A stretch of DNA of 39,601 bases from UBA8687 sp964564655 (lineage in GTDB: Bacteria > Nitrospinota > Nitrospinia > Nitrospinales > VA-1). The notes under the pieces are model-generated. The model had not been told where the DNA came from. It searched no databases and saw only the letters and a program-made list of their open reading frames with translations. Made by a program: the position numbers and the translations under genes. Numbering within the stretch: position 1 is the first letter of the stretch; each line of letters begins with the position of its first letter. Below are positions 25,696 through 32,877 of this stretch, piece after piece. The DNA lies in NCBI GenBank assembly GCA_964564655.1, contig CAZMBO010000008.1, positions 1 to 39,601 on the forward strand, in the 5' to 3' direction.

Positions 25696-26778
25696 TTAAA
25701 CTGCTTTTTGTAGTAATTTTCTAATATCCCCCTCAAGCATGTTATTAATAATTTCTATTTTGCCGATTTCCTTAACTAGAATAAATTTGATTTTATTATT
25801 CATAGTTTTTTTATCGTGGTAAAGAGATTCTATTATCACCTGTGGCTCTAAATCGGGCAAGTCTACAGGCAAACCACATTTTTTTACCAGTTTCATAATC
25901 CGTTCTGGAATTTCCTGAGGACATTTACCTAGTTGGTGCGATAGTTTAGCCGCATAAACCATTCCAATGGCCACAGCTTCCCCGTGGATGAATTTGGAAT
26001 ATCCTGTTAATGCTTCTATGGCATGTCCCAGTGTGTGACCAAAATTTAAAATCATTCGGTAATGGCTTTCACGCTCATCTTTTTCTACCACTTCAGCCTT
26101 GATCGCACATGATGTTTTTATAATATGCATCAAACATTCTTTTTCCAATCGCATAATTTTTTCTGTGTTCTGCTCCAAATAATCAAACAGTGTGGCATCA
26201 TAAATTACACCATATTTAATTACTTCAGCGAGTCCGGCGCGAAATTCTTCTTCAGGAAGAGATTGTAAAGTATCCAAATCAGCAGCAACTAAGCAAGGTT
26301 GATAAAATGCACCTATTATGTTTTTCCCCTTGGGATGGTTGACAGCCGTTTTCCCACCAACACTACTATCTACTTGAGAAAGTAGGGTCGTCGGAACTTG
26401 AACAAATGGGATTCCTCTTTGGAAAGTTGCTGCAACGAACCCTACAAGATCTCCTATAACACCACCTCCAAACGCAATTAGCACAGACTTGCGATCGCAT
26501 TTTAAATCCAAAAGTTGGTCATAAATTATTTCTGCCTGTTTTAGAGTTTTTGAATTTTCCCCCTCTGGCACTTCAATAACATCTAGAGGCCAGCCTTGAT
26601 CTTTAAATCCAGGTAAAATTTTATCCCGATAAAGCTGAAAAAGAAAAGGGTGGGTGACTAAAACAATTCGGCTGGGTTGAAGAACCTTGGAGAGGAATTC
26701 CCCTACCTTCGCAAGAACCTCTGAGCCAAGAATAATATCGTAGCTTCTCTCGCCTAGGTCAATATTTAAACGTTGCAT
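25696..26778 (-). CDS. aroB: 3-dehydroquinate synthase
   Basis: AroB cyclises DAHP to 3-dehydroquinate, the second step of the shikimate pathway, using NAD and a divalent metal. The 360 residues are standard. Diagnostic segments are IAFGGGVIGDLVGFVAATFQRG (NAD-binding, core GGGVIGDLVG), VPTTLLSQVDSSVGGKTAVN (substrate site), EVIKYGVI with its metal-ligand Glu, and the two histidine motifs NFGHTLGHAIE and IHGEAVAIGM. It follows a small HTH gene by 20 bp and likely shares its promoter at 27076-27104. Other aro genes are not in the window. Confidence 0.97.
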   Translation of the reverse strand: MQRLNIDLGERSYDIILGSEVLAKVGEFLSKVLQPSRIVLVTHPFLFQLYRDKILPGFKDQGWPLDVIEVPEGENSKTLKQAEIIYDQLLDLKCDRKSVLIAFGGGVIGDLVGFVAATFQRGIPFVQVPTTLLSQVDSSVGGKTAVNHPKGKNIIGAFYQPCLVAADLDTLQSLPEEEFRAGLAEVIKYGVIYDATLFDYLEQNTEKIMRLEKECLMHIIKTSCAIKAEVVEKDERESHYRMILNFGHTLGHAIEALTGYSKFIHGEAVAIGMVYAAKLSHQLGKCPQEIPERIMKLVKKCGLPVDLPDLEPQVIIESLYHDKKTMNNKIKFILVKEIGKIEIINNMLEGDIRKLLQKAV

Positions 26779-26798
26779 GAGAGGAAAACCATTTTCTT

Positions 26799-27002
26799 TT
26801 AGGAGTCTTCAAAAATTCGTGTTCGATCTGCCAATTTATATCCTAGAGCTAAAATAATCTTACGTTTTGTATCGAGCCGACATTCATTACCCTTTTCAAT
26901 CCGATCAATGGTTTGAACGGTAACATCCGCTTTTCGAGCAAGCTCTGCCTTGCTCATCATTTTAGACTCACGAATTTGTCGGACGCTATTGGTATTAACC
27001 AT
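26799..27002 (-). CDS. Small Cro/C1-type HTH regulator
   Basis: A 67-residue protein consisting of one XRE-family helix-turn-helix: MSKAELARKADVTVQTIDRIEKG (core SKAELARKADVTVQTI) spans helices 2 and 3, residues about 16-38. The rest is a short helical tail. AGGAGG lies ahead of ATG at a good distance. It is first in a transcription unit with aroB. It could regulate its own promoter in the AT-rich divergent region shared with miaB, or bind elsewhere. A toxin-antitoxin role is not supported, since no toxin-like partner is adjacent. Confidence 0.85.
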   Translation of the reverse strand: MVNTNSVRQIRESKMMSKAELARKADVTVQTIDRIEKGNECRLDTKRKIILALGYKLADRTRIFEDS

Positions 27003-27075
27003 AGTATTGCCCTCCTCAAAATGGTTCTAGCACATAAGGCTGTGCTTATTTAAATACTTTTTCTGGAATAAATTA

Positions 27076-27104
27076 ATCTTATCTCTAATCCACTAATGTG
27101 TCAA
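27076..27104 (-). promoter_or_regulatory. Sigma70-type promoter for the HTH-aroB unit
   Basis: On the minus strand: perfect TTGACA at 27104-27099, 17-nt spacer, TAAGAT at 27081-27076 (4 of 6). Predicted start near 27069, giving a leader of about 67 nt to the HTH gene. Confidence 0.6.
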
Positions 27105-27186
27105 CAAAATCTTATAAATATCATTAAATTTGTTTAAATTTTAATAAATTATATAAAATAAAAAACGAGCCCATATCAAAGTTTGG

Positions 27187-27215
27187 TTGAAAACAAAGGC
27201 TAATTCCCTTACATT
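27187..27215 (+). promoter_or_regulatory. Candidate promoter of miaB
   Basis: TTGAAA (27187-27192), 17-nt spacer, TACATT (27210-27215). Transcription would start about 27222, practically at the miaB ATG (27224). The bases before the ATG are pyrimidine-rich and lack a ribosome-binding site, which fits a leaderless message. Confidence 0.45.
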
Positions 27216-27223
27216 CTTCCCCT

Positions 27224-28555
27224 ATGAAACAAGTATTTTTGGAAACCTTTGGATGCCAAATGAACGTGGCCGATACAGACAGGATGGAATTCATCCTATT
27301 CCATTCGGGTTACCGTCGGACCTGGGAAAAGGAAGACGCCGATCTGATTCTGGTTAACACGTGTTCAATACGTGAAAAAGCCGAACAAAAAACATTTTCA
27401 TTATTTGGTGGCCTCAAGCCTTTGAAGGCCATTAAACCCGACCTCATTCTTGGCTTAACAGGTTGCATGGGTCAACAGGACGGCGAAAAAATGTTAAAAC
27501 GCATGCCTTTTTTGAATTTTGTATTGGGGCCTGACCAAATAGAAGGCATAGGAAAAGCGGTTAACCGAGCGCGTGAATCAGAAAAATCGTTTGTTTGGAC
27601 CGGGTTCGATTCGAAAAAAATATATTCCATTCCAGAAATTCCAGGTGATCTTCCCCAAAAACCCGGCCCCAGTGCTTTTGTAAACATTATTAAAGGTTGC
27701 GATAAGTTTTGCACTTTCTGCATTGTTCCCTTCACCCGAGGCAGAGAGAAATCACGCGAACCTGATGAGCTGTATCAAGAAATTCGTCATCTAATCAAAC
27801 ATGGAGCTAAAGAAATTATCCTTCTTGGTCAAAATGTTAATTCTTATGGAAAACGCGGCCTGACCAATCCCATACCTTTTCATGAACTTTTATACAGGAT
27901 AAAGGAAATACCAGGATTGCAAAGATTAAGGTTTACGACTAGTCACCCAAACGATTTCACACGAGAAACTATTCGCGCATACCGCGACCTCGATGTATTG
28001 GTAAATCATTTGCACCTCCCTATTCAAAGCGGGAATAACGAAATTTTAAAATCCATGCGTCGCGATCACACAGTAGAAGAGTATCTAGAGTTGATTGATG
28101 AATTAAAATCCGAAGTGCCCGGTGTTTCTTTGACGACAGATATTATTGTTGGATTCCCAGGTGAAACGGATGCTCAGTTTCAAGATACTTTGAAAATTAT
28201 GGAGCGGATCGGCTATAGCAGTAGTTTCATGTTTTCATACAGCCCCAGACCTGGAACCCCAGCCAATGAGTTCGAAGATTCGGTTCCCGAAGAAACAAAA
28301 AGACAAAGGCTCCAGGAAATCATTCAACTGCAAAACCGAATGACGGAAGAGCAAGGAAAAAAATATAAAGGGAAAACAGTAGAAGTGTTAATCGAAGGCA
28401 ACTCATCCCGCCCCGGCTATTCCTTTAAGGGAAGGAATCCACAGTACTGGAGAGTAAACGCAAAAGGAAGTGAAGGAAAATACCAACCTGGCGATATGGT
28501 TCAAGTTCGTATCGAACAAACATCAGGCCACGGCCTGAGTGGAATTATTCAATAA
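27224..28555 (+). CDS. miaB: tRNA-2-methylthio-N6-dimethylallyladenosine synthase
   Basis: MiaB is a radical-SAM methylthiotransferase that adds a methylthio group to i6A37 in tRNAs reading UNN codons. The 443 residues are the usual size. The N-terminal UPF0004 domain carries the auxiliary-cluster cysteines (TFGCQMNVADTDR, VNTCSIREKAE, GLTGCMGQ). The radical-SAM motif CX3CX2C is Cys159, Cys163, Cys166 in GCDKFCTFCIVPFTRG. LLGQNVNSYG and the C-terminal TRAM domain (EVLIEGNSS onward) complete it. The pattern favours MiaB over MtaB or RimO. It overlaps the convergent 481-aa gene by 7 bp. Confidence 0.96.
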   Translation: MKQVFLETFGCQMNVADTDRMEFILFHSGYRRTWEKEDADLILVNTCSIREKAEQKTFSLFGGLKPLKAIKPDLILGLTGCMGQQDGEKMLKRMPFLNFVLGPDQIEGIGKAVNRARESEKSFVWTGFDSKKIYSIPEIPGDLPQKPGPSAFVNIIKGCDKFCTFCIVPFTRGREKSREPDELYQEIRHLIKHGAKEIILLGQNVNSYGKRGLTNPIPFHELLYRIKEIPGLQRLRFTTSHPNDFTRETIRAYRDLDVLVNHLHLPIQSGNNEILKSMRRDHTVEEYLELIDELKSEVPGVSLTTDIIVGFPGETDAQFQDTLKIMERIGYSSSFMFSYSPRPGTPANEFEDSVPEETKRQRLQEIIQLQNRMTEEQGKKYKGKTVEVLIEGNSSRPGYSFKGRNPQYWRVNAKGSEGKYQPGDMVQVRIEQTSGHGLSGIIQ

Positions 28556-29994
28556 ATTACAATCTGGGAATATATTTCTTCCTCAAGCATTGTAAGCTGA
28601 GGCGCAACGACTTTAAGAGCGACTCTTAAGTCACGAATGAATTGAAGATCTGGCGGTTCATTCCATATGGAAAATCGAGACAAAGAATCGTTACAAAATT
28701 GGTCGAGCTCAATAATCTGGTTTAATATTTCCGCTGGCAAATCCTCGAGTCCCACATCCTGATCTTCCAGAAATCTCATTATTCCAACCAGACTCATTTT
28801 AATATCAACGCATTGTTCTCGTAGATTGGAAATAAGAATCGATTCTTTGGTCTTCAAATCTTCACAAATTTTAAATAAAAGTTTTCGCAAGTTTCCATAA
28901 AAAGTTTCATGCTGTTTTTTGTCTTTAAACAAATCTCCCTGGCCACCAAATAAAAGAAAAAAAACCGTTTCTAATTTATATTTATCTGAGGACATGACGG
29001 TATAGAGAATGGCTTTGAATTCTTGTGCATCAAAAGAAAGTTCCAAGTCCTGAAAAATTTTATCCAGAGTTCCCAAATCTCCTTTGATCGTTCGACGCTG
29101 ATTGCTTCGTACGGAAGTTTCTGACTCAGACTTCCAAACCGGAACCATTTGTACACCTCCTGTTTCACGAGCCACCACCGTCCATTCCTGCAGGGATTCA
29201 AGAAAATCCGTCACAGAAAAAACATCGATATTTTTCAATATTTCTGGTTCCAGCGAAAAAAGAACTCGTAATAACTGCTTTTCGAGTCCTTCAGAGCAGA
29301 ATTTTTCATCCTGACTCAGAGGGCACATTTGGCTGGCAAGGGCAAGGTAAAGCGAACGTTTGCGCAAGCGACCTGATCGCAACTGCTTGGAGGAGTATGG
29401 CCGAACTTGGAAAATATCCTTTTCCAAATCAACAAGATTTATCAAAAGGGCATCTCCCGGTTTACTACCAAACTTCTTATAACAAACATCCATATCCCAG
29501 GCTGTAACTTTCATGCAACTTTTACCCGGAACTTGTTCATTTAATTTTATTTCTTCAGGGAAATTTCCACAGTACTGATAGAATGAAGCGACATCCTGAA
29601 TAAAAAAAGTTTTCTTTGATTTTTGAATCTCATTACCATCAGGGTCCAGAAAAATTAGGTCTTCTTCTTGTCGATCCGCCAAAAGAAATGGCATGACGCG
29701 ATGCCCAGGAATCAACACTCCCTGCTTCAATTCCCAAGTTCCTAATTGAAATGAAAGAGAAACATGGCTGATTTTCTCAATCACTGCCCGACAAGACACA
29801 AAATCATTGTCTTTTATGCCAATTAAATAATGGTGATTGAGTAAAATTCGTCTGACTTTTTTTAAAGCAGACTCTGAAATCTGTTTTTTCCAGCGGCTTT
29901 CAAGATTTTTCGAGAAATCATTGATCGTAAAAAGGCCTTTAGATTCTCGAATTATTTCTTCGGTCAACTTTCTGAGTGTTAATTTTTTTGCCAT
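28549..29994 (-). CDS. Unrecognised 481-residue protein
   Basis: A long, clearly coding frame with no family I can name. There is no signal peptide and no membrane helix. The first 75 residues (LTEEIIRESKGLFTINDF, then SESALKKVRRILLNHHYLIG) look like a small helical or winged-helix domain. A beta-rich middle follows (about 76-215, with KVTAWDMDVCYKKFGSKPGDALLINLVDLEK around 165-195, core FGSKPGDALLIN). The rest is mainly helical and acidic. Scattered cysteines form no obvious metal site. The gene stands alone between the convergent miaB and a divergent hypothetical gene. The start follows a spacer with no clear ribosome-binding site. Confidence 0.8.
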   Translation of the reverse strand: MAKKLTLRKLTEEIIRESKGLFTINDFSKNLESRWKKQISESALKKVRRILLNHHYLIGIKDNDFVSCRAVIEKISHVSLSFQLGTWELKQGVLIPGHRVMPFLLADRQEEDLIFLDPDGNEIQKSKKTFFIQDVASFYQYCGNFPEEIKLNEQVPGKSCMKVTAWDMDVCYKKFGSKPGDALLINLVDLEKDIFQVRPYSSKQLRSGRLRKRSLYLALASQMCPLSQDEKFCSEGLEKQLLRVLFSLEPEILKNIDVFSVTDFLESLQEWTVVARETGGVQMVPVWKSESETSVRSNQRRTIKGDLGTLDKIFQDLELSFDAQEFKAILYTVMSSDKYKLETVFFLLFGGQGDLFKDKKQHETFYGNLRKLLFKICEDLKTKESILISNLREQCVDIKMSLVGIMRFLEDQDVGLEDLPAEILNQIIELDQFCNDSLSRFSIWNEPPDLQFIRDLRVALKVVAPQLTMLEEEIYSQIVIY

Positions 29995-30141
29995 TTACGG
30001 TTGGGTTTCAAAGTTGCAGAATAAATGATCCCATGGGAAGAAGGAACAAGAGGACCTTTTAAAAAAAGGCAGAGTTAGAATATCACAAAAATATTCGAGT
30101 GTTAAGCAAACGATTTGAAATTTTCAGCAAAACCAAAAGAT

Positions 30142-30170
30142 TTGATTTTGAAATATCGTGAGGCTAATAT
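30142..30170 (+). promoter_or_regulatory. Candidate promoter of the 83-aa hypothetical gene
   Basis: TTGATT (30142-30147), 17-nt spacer and TAATAT (30165-30170). A second, overlapping choice is TTGAAA (30148-30153) with TATATC (30171-30176), also 17 nt apart. Either would start transcription about 35-40 nt before ATG 30216. Confidence 0.4.
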
Positions 30171-30215
30171 TATATCCAAATCCATTTGCCTAATTTTTTT
30201 AGCTGGAGATTTCAC

Positions 30216-30467
30216 ATGGCCTTAAATCTGGAACCAATATATCAGGACATTTTTGCTAAATTAAAAACTCGAAAAAAATTCATTATTCGCTCTATAAAAA
30301 AGAACGTGTTGACAATAGAACAAGATGAAGAAATCTGCGGACAGAAAGAGCCTAAGGTTTTTGAATTCAAAAGCCCCAAAGAGTTTGAGGAGTTTATCCA
30401 TAGCGAAAACACGATAGAAGCCGATATCATCAGGCAACTGGAAGGGAATAATATGCCTTATCGTTAA
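30216..30467 (+). CDS. Small hypothetical protein (83 aa)
   Basis: A soluble, charged 83-residue protein beginning MALNLEPIYQDIFAKLKTRK and ending GNNMPYR. I chose ATG 30216 because GGAGA lies 7 nt upstream; the frame is open further 5' but without a supported start. The sequence suggests an alpha/beta fold with an acidic second half (FKSPKEFEEFIHSE). No family is recognised. It is a single-gene unit with a promoter-like site upstream and a hairpin that swallows its stop codon downstream. Confidence 0.65.
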   Translation: MALNLEPIYQDIFAKLKTRKKFIIRSIKKNVLTIEQDEEICGQKEPKVFEFKSPKEFEEFIHSENTIEADIIRQLEGNNMPYR

Positions 30468-30478
30468 GGCATATTATT
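30447..30478 (+). terminator. Hairpin overlapping a stop codon, possible terminator
   Basis: A perfect 14-bp inverted repeat (30447-30460 and 30465-30478) with a 4-nt loop TCGT. The stop codon TAA (30465-30467) is the first three bases of the right arm. No proper T tract follows (TGCCCC), so it may be a weak terminator or a 3'-end stabiliser. Confidence 0.5.
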
Positions 30479-30615
30479 TGCCCCTCAAATTCATAAACCA
30501 CGCCCCCACGATTAATTTTTTCTCTAACAAGGGCACTATTATAACGATTTAAGCTGATAGATATTTTCCAGGCGGTGGGTAATCCATTCTCAGAATAGCT
30601 TTCATTCTTAACTGA

Positions 30616-31602
30616 CTACTCGAATCTTTTTAAAACTATTGCCGAATTTTTTGACCCAAATGAAATGCAATTACTTATAGCAACGTTAATTCTTTTTTCC
30701 CGACCAACATTTGAAATATAATCCATATCGCATTCTGGATCTGGATTTTCCATATTTATCGTTGGAGTCATAAATCCATTCTTTAGCGAAAGCGCAGAAA
30801 CTGTTACCCCAAGAGCTCCTGATGCTCCTTGCGGATGACCGACCATCGATTTGGTTGAACTGGAGGGAATGTTCATTGCCTTTCCGTTGAAAGTATTTTT
30901 AACCGCCGTGGTCTCGACTCTATCGTTGAGCAACGTGGAGGTACCATGGAAATTAATATAATCAACCTCGTCTTCATTAATTCGGGCATCTCTCATTGCA
31001 AGTCTTAAGGCTCGNNNNNNNNNNNNNNNNNNNNNNNNNNNNNNNNNNNNNNNNNNNNNNNNNNNNNNNNNNNNNNNNNNNNNNNNNNNNNNNNNNNNNN
31101 NNNNNNNNNNNNNNGAAATTACATGACTTCGCCCTTGAAAACCAAAACGCATAGAAATTTCACTGGAAAGCATCCCTACCAGGGAGTTTGAAATCGCATA
31201 AGGGCTGATTTTGTTTTTATGTTGTGAAAAATATATTTCGAATTGTTTTTCAGAAAAGTCGAACCCAGAACCTCCACTCCCAACAAGCACACCAAGAGAT
31301 TCAAAATCCTCCTCAGAAAAGGAACCAAGATCGATACCTGCGCTTGCAAGGGCTTCCTGGGTTGCTGCAACGGCAAGCGGCACCGTACGTGGTAATTTTT
31401 TTAAGTCTGCAGAAGAATAATAAAGTGAAGGATCGAAGTTGGTAACCTCACCGGCAATCTGACAAGCCAAATTCACAGGATCAAAACTTGTAATACGGTC
31501 AATACCACTTATTCCTTTGCAAGTATTTTCCCAGAACTCTCTTTGTCCTATCCCATTTGGGCTTACAGCACCCAAACCGGTTACCACAACTCTACGAAGC
31601 AT
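30616..31602 (-). CDS. Beta-ketoacyl-ACP synthase II-type (FabF-like), interrupted by gap
   Basis: A condensing enzyme of fatty-acid or polyketide type. The N-terminal 162 residues (RRVVVTGLGAVSPNGIG through GRSHVI) and the C-terminal 132 residues survive. INFHGTSTLLND and SMVGHPQGASGA provide the two catalytic histidines, and FGSKNSAIVLKRF is the usual end. The active-site Cys region, which should begin within a few residues of HVI, is lost in the N run. Compared with a usual length near 410, about 115 residues are missing. The gene stands alone, away from acpP or fabG, so a role outside housekeeping FabF is possible. Confidence 0.82.
   Translation of the reverse strand: MLRRVVVTGLGAVSPNGIGQREFWENTCKGISGIDRITSFDPVNLACQIAGEVTNFDPSLYYSSADLKKLPRTVPLAVAATQEALASAGIDLGSFSEEDFESLGVLVGSGGSGFDFSEKQFEIYFSQHKNKISPYAISNSLVGMLSSEISMRFGFQGRSHVIXXXXXXXXXXXXXXXXXXXXXXXXXXXXXXXXXXRALRLAMRDARINEDEVDYINFHGTSTLLNDRVETTAVKNTFNGKAMNIPSSSTKSMVGHPQGASGALGVTVSALSLKNGFMTPTINMENPDPECDMDYISNVGREKRINVAISNCISFGSKNSAIVLKRFE
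31015..31114. other. Assembly gap (100 N) inside the fabF-like gene
   Basis: One hundred undetermined bases. By comparison with ketosynthases of normal length, roughly 350 bp are likely missing, so the gap length is a placeholder. The apparently continuous frame across it is accidental. Confidence 0.97.
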
Positions 31603-31733
31603 ATATTTGAACCAGCTTTCTGTTTGAACTTGATTTTAAAAGTTATGTTAACATAGCAGGGCCAAATTGAACAAGGTTACACCTTAAGGGAAAATCATAC
31701 CCGCGGCAATTCGCCGCCAAGCTATTAGCCAAC

Positions 31734-32804
31734 TTGCTTTCACTTAAACACAAAACAGGCCAGATGTTTGTTTCGGGATTCGAAGGAACCAGTCTCAATT
31801 CCCGAACAGAAAAGCTGATTTCCGAACAAGGTATTGGCGGGTTGATTTTGTTTGAACGCAATTTCGAGAACCCTAAACAACTGAAAAGTCTAATTGAAGA
31901 TTTGCAATCCCTTACTGCACCAAATTCTCCGCCCTTATTTATATCGGTAGATCAAGAAGGTGGTCGAGTAACGCGATTGAAAAAAAACTTTACACAATTT
32001 CCTCCCATGTGCTGCTTAGGAAAAGCAGGCTCTGATGATTTAGCCTACCGTTTTGGCATGGCCATGGGAAAAGAAATGCGAGCCGTGGGAATAAATATGG
32101 ATTACGCCCCTGTATTGGATGTCCATTCAAATCCCGAGAATCCTATTATTGGGAAACGTGCTATAAGCTCCGATCCTGATGTGGTGGCTCGATTAGGTTG
32201 CAAAATAATTCAAGGTTTTCAAGATGCCGGCACTGTCCCAGTTGGCAAGCATTTTCCAGGACATGGAGACACCTCCCAAGATTCACATTTGATTCTGCCA
32301 CGGGTAGAGCGAAACAAAGAATCATTAGAGCAAATTGAACTAGTTCCGTTTTCCAAGGCTTTTCAAAAAGGACTGGACGTAGTAATGACCGCACATGTCG
32401 TTTACCCGGCATGGGATAAAAATTCTGCTGCTACATTTTCAAAACCTATTTTGAGGGATTTACTTAGAAAGAAAATGCATTTTGAAGGATTAGTCATGTC
32501 AGATGATTTGGAAATGCAGGCAGTAACACAAACCCCGGAAGAGATACCTGCTTTGGCTATAAATGCTGGTATCGATTTGTTCCTTATTTGTCACGATCTC
32601 TCAAAAGTCACTAAGCTACAAGACACCTTGATCAATGAAATAGAAATAGGAAAAATTTCCCATGACAATTTAAATCAGTCTCTTAATAGAATAATGAAAA
32701 CCAAGAAAAAACTTCCCGGCTTTATGAAAAATGAAATGAATCTTGAACAGATTCTTGAAGAAAATAAGAAACTTGTTAAAGAAATGCGTGCCCACCTAGT
32801 TTAA
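31734..32804 (+). CDS. nagZ: Beta-N-acetylhexosaminidase (GH3)
   Basis: NagZ removes N-acetylglucosamine from anhydromuropeptides during cell-wall recycling in the cytoplasm. The 356-residue protein lacks a signal peptide. GH3 signatures are FISVDQEGGRVTRLK, GINMDYAPVLDV, and KHFPGHGDTSQDSH, which carries the His/Asp loop unique to NagZ. LVMSDDLEMQAV contains the catalytic nucleophile Asp. The start is TTG at 31734; no ATG exists upstream in frame, and Met11 (31764) is the only downstream option. It diverges from the fabF-like gene. Confidence 0.93.
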   Translation: MLSLKHKTGQMFVSGFEGTSLNSRTEKLISEQGIGGLILFERNFENPKQLKSLIEDLQSLTAPNSPPLFISVDQEGGRVTRLKKNFTQFPPMCCLGKAGSDDLAYRFGMAMGKEMRAVGINMDYAPVLDVHSNPENPIIGKRAISSDPDVVARLGCKIIQGFQDAGTVPVGKHFPGHGDTSQDSHLILPRVERNKESLEQIELVPFSKAFQKGLDVVMTAHVVYPAWDKNSAATFSKPILRDLLRKKMHFEGLVMSDDLEMQAVTQTPEEIPALAINAGIDLFLICHDLSKVTKLQDTLINEIEIGKISHDNLNQSLNRIMKTKKKLPGFMKNEMNLEQILEENKKLVKEMRAHLV

Positions 32805-32877
32805 TGAATAAAGCAGCTGAAAAGAATTTGTATTTGATAAGATTCTTGATTGGAACAGACTTTGAAAAGTGGTTAAT

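Noticed and set aside
26799..27002. HTH gene as the antitoxin of a toxin-antitoxin pair
   Set aside because: Its only close partner is aroB; no small toxin-like gene is adjacent.
30430..30615. 62-codon open frame directly following the fabF-like stop codon
   Set aside because: In frame with the ketosynthase after its TAG, but it has no ATG, only an internal GTG, and runs antisense through the hairpin and the end of the 83-aa gene. A frame this long arises by chance often enough.
31644..31655. 12-bp palindrome TATGTTAACATA between the fabF-like gene and nagZ
   Set aside because: Could be an operator, but it is a single AT-rich copy with no regulator nearby, so it is not annotated.
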